64,000 bases of DNA from Symbiodinium microadriaticum. Taxonomy: Eukaryota; Sar; Dinophyceae; Suessiales; Symbiodiniaceae. This document shows, in pieces, positions 18,502 through 29,955 of this stretch. The stretch's first letter is position 1. Each line of letters opens with the position of its first letter. A model generated the notes under the pieces. That model was not told where the DNA came from. It saw only the letters and a program-made list of their open reading frames with translations, and did not search any database. The stretch covers positions 332,133-396,132 of the forward strand of contig LSRX01000353.1 of the NCBI GenBank assembly GCA_001939145.1, in the 5' to 3' direction. The translations under genes were made by a program, and so were the position numbers.

Positions 18502-20154
18502 GGCACCAGATGAGGAATGCACCGAGAGGCGGGGTTCCAACAGTAGGGATACCAACTTGTGACAGAGTTGAGCCCATACTGCACCATCAGGGGAGTGCCA
18601 GCACAAGACCACATGTGATCCCACAACTGAGGAGACGCTTCAATGTGGGGGCTAAAGATGAACCACTGAGCCGCCAACATATGAGGTGGCAGGCCAGCAA
18701 GGTCGGAGCAAAGGGGGTCAAGCTGACCCTGTGGGCAGTTATCTGATAGAGCAGGAAGACACAAAAGGCTGAGGCCACAGCCAGATGGCAGGTGCAAGGA
18801 CCTGAAGCGAGCAGGAGACCAGAGGCCCCAGAGTGCAGCCCTCCCTTGAGTGACAGGCGAGGACTCCTCCAGCCTGTAGCAGGAGGCAGACAGGAAACAG
18901 AGGCAGTCTGCACACTTCGCAGAGCATCGAGTGCCAGGCGAGGACACCTCTAACCTTGGCACAGGATAGCAGGATGCATCCACAGTGATCGACGCATAGG
19001 CTGAAGAATAAGCACCAGGCGAGGACTCCTCGAGCCTGAGTGATATGTCACAGCTGCTGTCAACCCCACCTGGACCAAGAAACCACAGCCTGAGAGGTGA
19101 AGTGAGCAGAGCAGACCTAATGCGGTGCAGACAGAGGGCACTGGAATCAAAGTGGAATATCCACCATCTACGACTGTGTAAGTAACTGAGTTGCACACAA
19201 AGCCGTAAATGTGCGCAGGGCAACACATCACAGGCACATATGGAAGCTACATTCAGTCGAGCGTGTGAGAGGAGTGCTGCATCACAAAGGAAGCAGGGCC
19301 TGCAGAAAGCAGTGAGATACGCACACCCGCGAGAGCTGTTATTCCACCTGAGGCCAGCCGAAGCCTGTGGCTCGTGACAGCCGCTGTGATAAGAAGGCTT
19401 CCAACACTCAAGCCCTTCAGTCCATGGTCTCCAGATCCACATGCTTACCACCCGCAGGCCTGGAGTATAGGATCGGTTAAGCGAAGCACTATCCGAAAGG
19501 GGAACCCTCAGCTCAGGCAAGTGCACGGAGGTTGAGGATGGTTGAGAGGTAGCCGTAGAACGGTTCAGCTGCAACTCGGACAGCATAGACGAGGAGAACA
19601 TCTGCTTTGCAAGCGGTTGGAGCTTCAGCCTATCAAGACAGGAGAAGCACTGAAGGCAGCCTGATATGCACGACAAGTCCCGTCCTGTGGGATGCATGCT
19701 GCGATTGGTGGGCACACTTTGTATGCACAGCTGCCAGCGGGTGCGGTTTGCCTTGCCACGTGTAGCCCTCCACGAACCTGGGCTCAGAGAATCTGACAGC
19801 ACCTGAGAGGCAGGTATGGTCCTGAGGCATCTGACATGCGAGTGCGCAGAAGTCCTGCAAAGATACCAGAGTACAAGCTGAGCCAGAAGGTAAATGCACC
19901 CAATGCGGCCTCGAACAGCAGGCGTGTCACGCATCTTGTTCGCGGCACTCGTGCTCTGAAGGCCACCGTCGGCACCACGGCGCATAAGCAGGGGTTTGGT
20001 ATCCATGGCACGAAAGAGAGCGCAAAGAAGAACCCAGAAAACAACCCCAAGAGCCGAAGGAACCCCAACCAGGGCAAGAAGAGCACGCCCCAAGAAACAA
20101 CCCCGAGACCAAAAAGGAACCGGGGCCAAACCAAGATCGTCGCTGTGAGCCTTA
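18502..20154 (-). other. Retroelement 5' region, long open but not convincingly coding
   Basis: In the minus sense one frame stays open from the (CATA)n flank right through to 17166 (about 1,000 codons). It is very rich in Cys, Ser, Leu and Pro and lacks the helical or charged patterns of the downstream domains, so I read it mostly as pyrimidine-rich leader. Its apparent start lies inside the microsatellite and should be ignored. A possible internal start is MDTKPLLMRRGADGG near 20010. An 81-bp repeat that keeps this frame (18850-19095) is the only hint that some of it is translated. Confidence 0.45.
18850..19095 (-). repeat. 81-bp (27-codon) degenerate tandem repeat, three units
   Basis: The core caggcgaggactcctc recurs at about 18854, 18935 and 19016 on the plus strand, exactly 81 bp apart. 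In the minus-strand frame the units start RLEESSPGAY, RLEVSSPGTR and RLEESSPVTQ, 27 residues apart. Outside the core the units have diverged strongly. Confidence 0.7.
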
Positions 20155-20239
20155 TACATACATACATACATACATACATACATACATACATACATACATA
20201 CATACATACATACATACATACATACACACATACACACAT
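20155..20239. repeat. (CATA)n microsatellite at the retroelement 5' side
   Basis: About 19 nearly perfect CATA units followed by cacacatacacaca. It is the same unit and strand phase as the tract at the other end of the retroelement. Confidence 0.95.
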
Positions 20240-20457
20240 TTCACTTAAACGGAAGAGAGCCTCTTTACCTCTTGGAAGAGATCCCTTGGCTGGTCCCCCT
20301 CCCCCAGCAACTCGGAAGAGAGGCCCCTCTAACTTCTCGCGAAAAAAAAGAGGTTTACCCCTTAGTCGGCACGAAGGGACCTCCTTCTCTTTTTGTCAGG
20401 GGCGAGGGCTCCTGGCCATCTCCTCCTCCTCCTCNATACATACATACATACATACAT

Positions 20458-20488
<31 letters not shown>

Positions 20489-20842
20489 TGCATGCATGCA
20501 TGCATGCATGCATGCATGCATGCATCCATCCATCCATCCATCCATCCATCCATACATACATACATACATACATGCAAAAGTACATTCATGCTTGCATGCA
20601 TGCATGTATACAGGCATGCATGCATCATGTCGAACACGCTTACAAACATGCATGCATACATGCATACACACAACAAACTTGCACATACACACACCTACAT
20701 GTGTAATTACATATACATATATAACTGACATATATAACACCCGCACTTTTGCATGAACACACACGTACGTGCACATACATATGTGTATGTGCGCATATAC
20801 TTATATGAGGACGGAGACGGGGAGGGAGACGGGGAGGGAGGT

Positions 20843-20873
<31 letters not shown>

Positions 20874-20931
20874 TACCGAGATCGAGATAGAGAGAGAGTG
20901 AGAGATACCGAGATCGAGCGAGCGACAGAGC

Positions 20932-20974
<43 letters not shown>

Positions 20975-21561
20975 CGAGAGAGATGAGGTTGCAATCGCGA
21001 GAGGGCGAGACACAGAGCGACGAGCTGTGCCCACTTTCCTTTTCCTTCCGGCATCTCGGCCTCCGGAACGAAGTACAGCGGCGGTCGTGAAGCCTCCAAT
21101 GTTCAAGCCTAGTTCCCCGACTACCCTTCGCCGGAAGCCTGCAGACCCGAGTCCGAAAGGTCTGCACTGTTTCAGCTCCCATTGCTCGTTTTTTATCTCA
21201 ATGCTAACCTGTAGTTTGCAGTTTACAGACGTAAAGCACCAATTACGCATGACTTACCACAGCCTTCTCAAGCTTATCCAGTCGGCTGTAATTGCAAAAT
21301 GCGTGGTACAGCGGGCAGATGCGACGCATCCGTACCAACATGTAGGAGGTGTAGAGCAACATGTAGTCATCACCAGGAAGTCGGGAAAAAGAGGAACGTA
21401 TTCCCCCAAGCTCCTAAACTACCAAACCCAAAAAAAAACGACCCCGACAATCAAGAGCGCCAAAATTGGAATCTCCCAGGAGCCTCAAAGCTGCAAGGTT
21501 AGCTTTAATCCATAAGGCCTTTGGCACGAGTAGGTGGTGCGCTAGCTGTTTCGGCTCCGCG
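20240..21561. other. Microsatellites, single-N join, (GA)n tract; no gene recognised
   Basis: A single N at 20435 joins (TCC)n to (ATAC)n; (CA)n, (GCAT)n and (CCAT)n follow to 20575. A (GA)n tract with embedded gataccgagatcgag repeats runs 20840-20985. The remaining unique sequence holds no convincing frame. Confidence 0.85.
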
Positions 21562-21933
21562 TCACCTGGCCCGACACTGATCTAGAGCACTAAGTTGGAG
21601 GTTAAAACCCTCGTTCTCGAGTCGAAGTAGTGGTCGGTTCGGCTGGCTGTAAACCCGAACGTGGTGCGGCTGGTTCCAAAATATGTGACGCCTTGTAATC
21701 TCTCCACTCCACAACAGCAGGATGATTTGGCCCGGCCACCCGACGATCCCTGCAGCCGCAGAAAATTTCGGACCGCGGAAAGTCCAGACTATTCCCATCC
21801 GGAATGGCATGTCATGCAGCTCCCTTTTCTTCAGATGCCGAATGAACAGGTTCGCCATGGGCTTAGGAGACCGTCTCAGCTGTTGCGACTGCTGCTGGGA
21901 ATCCCTCAACCAGTTTGTCGAGCTAGGCAGCAC
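21562..21933 (-). CDS. Exon-like open stretch of 123 codons, unknown
   Basis: The minus-strand frame includes PMANLFIRHLKKRELHDMPF, RMGIVWTFRGPKFSAAAGIV and PGQIILLLWSGEITRRHIFW. The aromatic and hydrophobic residues are well spaced, as in a folded domain. It has an ATG at 21933 and ends at 21562. No catalytic motif or family recognised. Confidence 0.33.
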   Translation of the reverse strand: MLPSSTNWLRDSQQQSQQLRRSPKPMANLFIRHLKKRELHDMPFRMGIVWTFRGPKFSAAAGIVGWPGQIILLLWSGEITRRHIFWNQPHHVRVYSQPNRPLLRLENEGFNLQLSALDQCRAR

Positions 21934-22836
21934 AAACTTTGATCATCTGCATCCCGCAGCAAGCAGCATCACCGCTTTAGCCGCTACGTCGGAGACCAAG
22001 GGTAGCATATGGATTCAGCAGATAGTTCTCCCGGCAAGTCTTCGCGACAAGCGCTTGCTATTAAGAGCCGATTCGCGGCACGGAGAGGCACGAGCAGACC
22101 GCAGCAAACAGCGAAGAGACTTACCAGGCTTGCACGACTCTGCTTTTTCTAAAGAAGGCCGATCGTAGCTCAGAAAGCAAGATGATCAGTGCTCATCACA
22201 CTGCGAAATGGATGCTTCACTTGTGTGCGGTCCACCCGGGACATGGGTTCCGTCTAGTCGCCCCTCCTGAGAGGAATGACAATAGTGGGGCAATTGCCCC
22301 ACATCGTTCAACGAGTCCGTGTTGCTGGGACTTGCCTTTGTCGATGCATGGAACTTAGTACGCAGAGTATACATCGACTGATGCATGGAACTTAGCTCGC
22401 GAACTTTCTATGTCGTATCATATAACGCGAAATTGCAATCATAGGCGCAATTACCTTGTACTGGTACTGTTGAGCATGTGACGGTACGTTTCTGTCTGCC
22501 TGCCGATCTGTCTATTCATCTGTTTGTATATGATTCTGCCGGTCGCTCTTTTGTCGTCTCTGAAAAGACACCGCACATGCATACCGAGGGACGCGGAACC
22601 AGATGCAAGTTGGCTAACAGCCAGTATGTCAGCAAAAGGTAGCCAAAGGATCCGTATGGCAATCTCAGACATTCACAGGTAGACATTGATTCTGCAGGCT
22701 CCGCCGGAGGGACGCGGTGTCAAAAAGTGTCAGTCAGGTTCTGTGATCAGCAGATGAAACTAAACCCTGGGGGATCCCTCCGGCAGGGCCGCAAGACACC
22801 ACAGCCGAAGAACTGGCCACTCTCCTTCCACTCGGT
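21934..22836. other. No gene recognised
   Basis: Unique sequence of about 900 bp. The short motif gatgcatggaact occurs twice, near 22340 and 22380. No convincing frame, repeat array or RNA gene seen. Confidence 0.6.
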
Positions 22837-23097
22837 TCATGGATCTTCTGTGCAGAAACGCCGAAGTCGCACTTTTTGCGTTCCTAGGGGGCCGATGAAT
22901 CCCGACAGAATCTGTTCGGCCGAAACAAAGCCTCTAAACAGACTTACGGACATGTGATCGCTGTCCTCGCCTGATGTTCTAGAAACTTCTAGATCTAGGC
23001 TGGCCATATTGGTCTCTTTGTTTTCTGGCGAAAGCAAGTGTTTGGGAAGGAGGATTGCCATTGCCAATCCGTGTGGCATCGCAGTCCGAAGCATCAA
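22837..23097 (-). CDS. Exon-like open stretch, unknown
   Basis: The minus-strand frame reads NKETNMASLDLEVSRTSGED, then SLFRGFVSAEQILSGFIGPL, with a basic C-terminus. Composition looks natural over the last 60 codons. No family and no certain splice sites. Confidence 0.28.
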   Translation of the reverse strand: MMLRTAMPHGLAMAILLPKHLLSPENKETNMASLDLEVSRTSGEDSDHMSVSLFRGFVSAEQILSGFIGPLGTQKVRLRRFCTEDP

Positions 23098-24212
23098 CTG
23101 CGAGTTGAAAGCAGTTCTCTAATGGGCCTGCTTTTCAGGTCTTTCAGGAAAGCGCGTTTATTCACCACGGGTCTCTATTATCCTAACTGCCAGAATCACA
23201 GCCTATCGCTTCCGGACCGAGTTTGAGCTTCGTTCTGCGATCCCGGCCTGGGCCGCGCAACTGTTCTGTAAGCCAGGTCAAGGGCCCAGAAGCTCACGGA
23301 AGGGCGCTACTTGCGGTAGATTCAGATGTGACAGGCTTAAGCAAGCGACAAGCATTAGACCTAGGGCACGCCTGGTGCTTTGCAAATATCGAACACTTGT
23401 CAAGGCTCGGTGGGAGCATCTCTAGGCCCCGGGAGCGTGTCTACGGCACGGTGAAGGAGGGAACATCCTCCTTGTATACGGAGAGCACATCGGCCTGAAG
23501 GAATGACAGCTCTTCCTGAAGTGCAGAGCGACTCTGAAGCAAATGCAGCAAGTTGAAAGCCTGCACCAAACGGAACCATGCTGAGACAGCGGGATGGAAC
23601 GTGCAGCCCTAAAAGCTAAAACCCCTTCCTGGAACCCCACTACTGAATCTTAGAACACCAGCTGCCACTCCAATTCGTCGAGCTCAAGCATGTCCAAACA
23701 TGCTTGAGAACGCTCAGGAATCTCGGACCGTCTTGGCCTTGATGGGCTTCAGTCAGGAGGTATCATGGTGTGGAAGAACTGGCTGAAAGTCCCAGTTCGA
23801 AAACCAAGATTTTGGGTTTGGGCTCTCAACCCTCGTAGTAGATTAGTAGACACAACCATGTCTTCACAGCCAGGTTCAAGGCTCAAGGTTAGATTCTGAG
23901 ATGCTCAGCATACAGAAGATGCGCTACTGTTGCCAGGATTTATATACTGGTAGTTGTCAATCGGAAATAGCTGACACCTCGATTACTACCTGCGACATCA
24001 TTGCTTCTATGCTTGCATCGTGGCTCCTATTTATGTCAGTATCTATCAATCTATATTTATTTATTACTTTCCATCTTTCCGTTTATCGATTCTGGATGCG
24101 TGTGTTAAGCATGCAGTCGTATGACCTCATTAGTAGTTGTGCTAGTGAGTCCCGCTTTCTCCCTGCTCATTAGTGCTGCTTTGGAAACTGGCGCACCAAC
24201 AAGAGACGGAGA

Positions 24213-24246
<34 letters not shown>

Positions 24247-24262
24247 CAGAGACAGAGAGAGC

Positions 24263-24293
<31 letters not shown>

Positions 24294-24799
24294 GGACAAA
24301 GACCGGAAACACAGACATACAGACACACATGCATACACACATACATACATACATGCATACATACATCTGCGTATTAATATATATATATATATACACACAC
24401 ATACGTGCATAATTACGTTACACTACATTACATTACATTACATTACATTACATTACATTACATTACATTACATTACATTGCACTACATTGCATATATAGA
24501 GTTATTTCTATATAACACACACACACACACGCGCGCGTTGATGGCATGTTTATGAGACCCTCCAGGATTGGACAGCGCTTTCTATTCACAGACAGGGTCT
24601 TCTGTTGGGCAGGGTCTTCTGCTACAAGGTCTTCTGTTCCACACTTCTGTTCAACACGCTCTTCTGTTCGACAGAAGTTTCACCGTTCACGAGTTCTGAC
24701 TCTATGTGGGGCTTGGGTTGGTTTGGTAAGGTACGGGGCTCGGCTTGGCTTCTCTAAACCTCAAACGTGCAAAAACGCACTACAGAGTATCTCTCGCTT

Positions 24800-24830
<31 letters not shown>

Positions 24831-27789
24831 GTAGGTAGGGTGGGAGACGGAGACAAAAAAGTGTGAGTGGAAGCTATGCCGAGAAATCGACATGACCGGA
24901 AGATCTGCTGGGTGGTACATCAATGGCCCGAGTCCCCTGAGCAGGTGCTGCGCATTAGACGCGAGGCACCAATTCCGGGTTGTTGTTGAATAATCATCCG
25001 AGCCAAGCTGCAGATGCCTAGCCTCATCCAATCAATCTGTTCGATCTGATCTCAACGTTCTTGCTGCCCGCGCTCATGCGATACTCATTCATCCAGGGTC
25101 ATCCCACTCAGCTCAGAGAGTTCTCGCTAGAAGCTATGAATGGGGAAAATGACAACAACAAGACAAGAGTAGCAACCATAGTAACAGAAGTATCTTAATA
25201 GTAACAACTTACGACGAACAACCAATCAGACACTTATCATCACACGATTAAGAGTCATAATGAAACACTACTACGTGCTACCCCTCAAGGCGGTTAGGGC
25301 GAAGTGTCTTGAGCTCCGAGTCTTCATGGCAGCAAAGCCCGGATGCGTGCTGACAGAATCTTGGCGTCCTTCTCTGGCCTTCGCCCCCAAGGGTCGGCAA
25401 AGATAACTGGGCCCGGAATTAAGTGCTTGAGAATATGGAGATTGAAGGATTTGGGGTTCTAGATTAGGGCTTAGGGCGTTTAGGGTTTAGGGGTTAGCCC
25501 CAGAAGATAGGGTGGCTTAGGGATTTATTGAGGTACTCTGGATTTCAGGCTGCAGGCCTAAAGGGCTTGCAGGGCTCTGGTGTCGAATCCTCGGCTCAGG
25601 GTCGAGGCTGAGGCTGCCAATGAAATAGGATACGATATTACATGTCATTATCTTCCTATACTATATACTTAAATTCATGATCTGATATTATATACTGTTA
25701 TAGGATGTAGAATAATAAATATACTCTATATATATGTATGTATATAACATGATATTACATTACATTACATCATTACATTATATTATCTTGTGCTATATTA
25801 CATTGTATTTTGGATGGTATTTGTATTCTATTCTATCATATAATATTCCGCTATATTGTAAAAAACCATATCATCGAATCTTGTAGAGGGTCTGTTCATT
25901 TTCCAAGATTGCGAGTTGTTCGGCTGCGCACTCTCCGCCTCGCTCTCTGGTTCCCTGTGCCTTTGCTTTCACTCGGGCACCTTTCTGTCGTTTCCCTTTG
26001 TCAATGTAAATATGCTTCCGACTGTATGAACATTATACGCTCAGAGATCACTAGTCTTCCGATCTTCCCATCAGAATACGGGCCTGCAAATGGCTTGGTG
26101 CAAAAGCCGAGCCGAAGCTACCAGGTATCAGATACGATGAGAACACGGGCTCGGATTGTTTCCGACCCATACAAGAGGGACAAGAGCACATGAAAAGAGC
26201 CTCCGGAAACCTTGCAGCGGCCACCTTGGGTGATACCGTGTGGAGACAAGGGTCCCGAATTTCTACTGCAACCCATTACCAGAACCTGAGATGAAATTGT
26301 GCCGCATCGGCATGCATGTGGCCAAGGTGGCTGCGAGTGCTCGGTTCATGTGCACTGTCGCGCATACCTTTGTCTTCGCGAGGTTCCTTGTACAGTACTG
26401 GATTGCCCGAAGCTTTGTGATTCACCTGTCGCTTCGCCAAGCAGCGATCGCGAAATGATACAGCTTTGAAGGGTCAAACTACAAAGAGGAATCTACTGCT
26501 GACCCACAAGACCGCCCCCCCCCCCCCCCCCGTTTCACACCCCCTGCTGCTGAGCTTAAGGCGAAAGCGAGGTGCCCCACCCTGCACCACGGCCCCAAAA
26601 CCCCAAGCTCTCATCCACTCGCGAAACCAGGAACACATTACTTCCCGGCAACCGGACAGAAAGGTCTGCGACCCTCCACTTTGCCTCCTCCGTAATATCC
26701 CCTCCGCTACCCAACATGTTCCCTAATCACAATACCCTAAACGCTAGACCCTAAACCCTGATTATTGTGATTAAATTACAACGTCTAACCTCAGGAAGCT
26801 CTGGGCAGTAGGCGCGAATTCCATCGAGATCGGCTTCCCTCCAGGGCACAGCCGCTGTCTGGGCCGAGGCACCAGTGGTTCCCGAAACGAACTGCAACCA
26901 AGACAAGAGCTTTTTTTACCATAAACCCTAAACCCTAAAGCCCTAAAGTTGACCTTACCAATGCCCTTGCTCTCCATTGTACTTCTAGCTGCTGACTCGA
27001 ACTTCCCGAACCAACTACTGCTAGACTGCTGGCCACCTGATCATGATTTCGAGATTGCCTAAAGATGACCTGCGTCTAACTTGAGTATAGGCTTATCGGG
27101 ACACGTCGTGCTTATTACCAAGAACGTCTGCCATTCCGACTGCTACTTGCTATTGCAAAACCCCGCCGCTGCCCTAGACACTTTTTCAGCTCTGCAAATA
27201 CACGTAGCAAAAGAGCTACTGAGGGCTTGGGCTGTGGGAACTGGCAGTTTTTATGAGGGCATCAAGCATGGGAAGCTGCGGGTATCCTGAAGAGTCGACA
27301 GCAGAGTTTGCAGTTCAGGAACAAGCTTGCGGCTGGCGCATTGCGTCCTGGGGGTTTGAAATGTGCGCCCTGCACAGACGGCACGTGGACGATGGTCGAT
27401 GCTTCTTTCAAGTCGAGATCGTCAAGCTTGGGCTTAGTCCGACATCCTATTCATCAATCATGCAAGCTCTGGACAGTCAATTTGCACGCATTGGCTTTCG
27501 GGAGACTTGGATACAAGCTTGATCGGGCTGGCGGGTCCAGAGCGTTCACACTTCTTTACCGATGTGGATGGCTAGCCGGAGTTCTCCCGAATGCCGAGAT
27601 CGATGGGAGCGCAAAGTCATGTCGCAGAGTGAGAGAGAGCTACAGGGTGCATGCTGCCAGTCTGCTTGAAGCCGGAACGAGAAAGACAAGCTAAACGCAA
27701 ATCAGAAAACCTGAGCAAGAGACCTACCTAGGGATCCAAGAACCTACCGTTTTAAGGGCTCTACCCTCTAATTAAGGGATCATAACCTA
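23098..27789. other. Gene-poor stretch with simple repeats and telomere-like tracts
   Basis: (GA)n occupies 24205-24296, followed by (CATA)-type and (AT)n repeats. A perfect (CATTA)n pentamer tract fills about 24420-24478, (AC)n/(GC)n lies near 24515-24535 and (TA)n at 24800-24828. AT-rich tatatta-type repeats run 25620-25860. Telomere-like tracts occur at about 25465-25490, 26735-26758 and 26920-26945, and an 18-base poly-C near 26515-26532. A plus-strand frame at 27253-27522 (IASWGFEMCALHRRHVDDGR) is weakly protein-like but not convincing. Confidence 0.7.
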
Positions 27790-28218
27790 CTATTTTGTAG
27801 GGTTTGGGGTCACAGGTATGCTTATAACCTCTGAACCAGAACTCGGCTCCCCAAACCTCGCGACCTTAGATCTCCGCAGGCACAGACCCTGCCATCCTCT
27901 ATCAAGACTAGAGTTTCTGGTCGAAGCTTGAGATGAGTGTATAATCCCAGAGTCTGCATACCCCAACCACATCCCAACATCAAAGGCTCGGCCCAAGAAA
28001 CGGGACACAAAGGCTGTAGCAAGTTCCGCAATTGCCTCAAGCCGAAACACATGCTCCCTGGATGCTAGAGGAACTGTGAGGAGGAATGTTGCGCAATCAC
28101 CTCCGATAACGAAGTCGTCAAGTATTGATGCGGAGGACTTAAATCCCTGGCGTGTTCGAAGGGCGCTGTCAGAATGTGGCAACTTCCCTCCCCGGCCGCT
28201 ACCGTGCAACGCTGGCAA
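27790..28218 (-). CDS. Exon-like open stretch of 142 codons, unknown
   Basis: The minus-strand frame has a strongly protein-like core: SILDDFVIGGDCATFLLTVP, EHVFRLEAIAELATAFVSRF and GRAFDVGMWLGYADSGIIHS. The helical, hydrophobic pattern suggests a folded soluble domain. The last 45 codons are weaker, and the exon may end at one of the GT dinucleotides near 27965-27972. No family recognised. Confidence 0.38.
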   Translation of the reverse strand: MPALHGSGRGGKLPHSDSALRTRQGFKSSASILDDFVIGGDCATFLLTVPLASREHVFRLEAIAELATAFVSRFLGRAFDVGMWLGYADSGIIHSSQASTRNSSLDRGWQGLCLRRSKVARFGEPSSGSEVISIPVTPNPTK

Positions 28219-28771
28219 ACTTCTTGCGCAGCCTCGCTGCTAAAGCCTCCGAAATGGGGTAGGAATACATTCAACTCGTGGTTGCTGCTTTGGGGTTCCG
28301 GTGCAGGAACTGCAAGAACGGGGCTGTGCACAGGGCTTCTGAGGTTTGCGTTTGCGTTTGCTGCTGCTGCTGAAGAAAACGGTAAAGAGGACGACGACCT
28401 GAACGAGGAGGATGATAGATAGTGGCTGCGCTGACGTTTCGACTTGTGCTGGAGTTTGTTTGGTATTAGATTTATGTAGGTCTGCACGCTTGTTGGAATT
28501 GCTTGGCTGCCCTACCTTGCTTCGACTTTCAACCACATAAATAGGGCTGCTGGGACTTGGGAGATCTGATAGGTAAGCATTTTAACCCAAACGGTGTGAT
28601 CCCCAGACTGAGAGCTCCTAAAAGCAATCAAAATGCAAGGCGCAAGTCCTGCAACGACGGCTGCTACAACAATCAACGGAACTCTGACTCCAACTGCTGC
28701 TGCTACAACTTCTGCTACTGCTGCTACAAAAGCAACAAACCACTACGCTGATGCCAACTCTACTCCTTCTA
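28219..28771. other. No gene recognised
   Basis: Unique sequence with a short (CTG)n-like run near 28360 and an acidic frame on the plus strand (EENGKEDDDLNEEDDR), which is too short to call. It grades into the (CTA)n tract. Confidence 0.5.
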
Positions 28772-28800
28772 CCGCTACTACTGTTACAACAACAACAACA

Positions 28801-28831
<31 letters not shown>

Positions 28832-28832
28832 T

Positions 28833-28886
<54 letters not shown>

Positions 28887-28887
28887 C
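28772..28887. repeat. (CTA)n trinucleotide microsatellite
   Basis: Nearly pure CTA/ACA units that translate as poly-Thr, poly-Leu or poly-Val in overlapping frames. These frames are artefacts. Confidence 0.95.
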
Positions 28888-28909
28888 GGTAGCGGGCCAA
28901 GTGAGTTTC

Positions 28910-29779
28910 NNNNNNNNNNNNNNNNNNNNNNNNNNNNNNNNNNNNNNNNNNNNNNNNNNNNNNNNNNNNNNNNNNNNNNNNNNNNNNNNNNNNNNNNNNN
29001 NNNNNNNNNNNNNNNNNNNNNNNNNNNNNNNNNNNNNNNNNNNNNNNNNNNNNNNNNNNNNNNNNNNNNNNNNNNNNNNNNNNNNNNNNNNNNNNNNNNN
29101 NNNNNNNNNNNNNNNNNNNNNNNNNNNNNNNNNNNNNNNNNNNNNNNNNNNNNNNNNNNNNNNNNNNNNNNNNNNNNNNNNNNNNNNNNNNNNNNNNNNN
29201 NNNNNNNNNNNNNNNNNNNNNNNNNNNNNNNNNNNNNNNNNNNNNNNNNNNNNNNNNNNNNNNNNNNNNNNNNNNNNNNNNNNNNNNNNNNNNNNNNNNN
29301 NNNNNNNNNNNNNNNNNNNNNNNNNNNNNNNNNNNNNNNNNNNNNNNNNNNNNNNNNNNNNNNNNNNNNNNNNNNNNNNNNNNNNNNNNNNNNNNNNNNN
29401 NNNNNNNNNNNNNNNNNNNNNNNNNNNNNNNNNNNNNNNNNNNNNNNNNNNNNNNNNNNNNNNNNNNNNNNNNNNNNNNNNNNNNNNNNNNNNNNNNNNN
29501 NNNNNNNNNNNNNNNNNNNNNNNNNNNNNNNNNNNNNNNNNNNNNNNNNNNNNNNNNNNNNNNNNNNNNNNNNNNNNNNNNNNNNNNNNNNNNNNNNNNN
29601 NNNNNNNNNNNNNNNNNNNNNNNNNNNNNNNNNNNNNNNNNNNNNNNNNNNNNNNNNNNNNNNNNNNNNNNNNNNNNNNNNNNNNNNNNNNNNNNNNNNN
29701 NNNNNNNNNNNNNNNNNNNNNNNNNNNNNNNNNNNNNNNNNNNNNNNNNNNNNNNNNNNNNNNNNNNNNNNNNNNNNNN
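28910..29779. other. Assembly gap, 870 N
   Basis: A run of 870 undetermined bases, flanked by (CTA)n on the left and (GACATA)n on the right. Nothing can be said of its content. Confidence 1.
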
Positions 29780-29955
29780 GGACATAGACATACATAGACA
29801 TAGACATAGACATAGACATAGACATAGACATAGACATAGACATAGACATAGACATAGACATAGACGTAGACGTAGACGTAGACGTAGACGTAGACGTAGA
29901 CGTAGACATAGACATAGACATAGACATAGACATAGACATAGACATAGACATATAT
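29780..29955. repeat. (GACATA)n hexanucleotide array with an internal (GACGTA) block
   Basis: GACATA units to about 29864, then about 7 GACGTA units (29865-29905), then GACATA again to 29950. The variant block sits inside the parent array. Confidence 0.95.

Larger units (their letters stand above)
7416..20154 (-). mobile_element. Non-LTR (LINE-type) retrotransposon with EN, RT, zinc fingers and a C-terminal USP protease
   Basis: The element reads on the minus strand from about 20154 (5') to about 7416 (3'). Sense order is: 5' region with three short ORFs, basic/Gln-rich N-terminal region, APE-type endonuclease (about 13470-12690), reverse transcriptase (about 12050-10700, YADD at 11195-11206), zinc-finger-like motifs (10350-9555), Lys/Gly-rich tract and helical domain (9500-8450), and a ubiquitin-specific-protease domain (about 8410-7589). 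An APE endonuclease upstream of the RT, and no integrase or RNase H that I can see, fit a LINE rather than an LTR element. Both ends abut (CATA)n on the plus strand (20155-20236 and 7376-7412). The ends are set by where the microsatellite begins, so each is uncertain by tens to hundreds of bases. At least one frame break shows that this copy is not intact as read. Confidence 0.85.

Noticed and set aside
17166-20237. 1,023-codon minus-strand frame taken as one protein
   Set aside because: Its start lies in (CATA)n and its composition is Cys/Ser/Leu-rich; only the 27-codon repeat hints at translation, so it is described as 5' region.
24420-24478. Perfect (CATTA)n as a possible protein-coding or regulatory array
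   Set aside because: Simple pentanucleotide repeat with no other signal.
26513-26532. Poly-C run (also near 50463 and poly-G near 60089)
   Set aside because: Homopolymer; no functional context seen.
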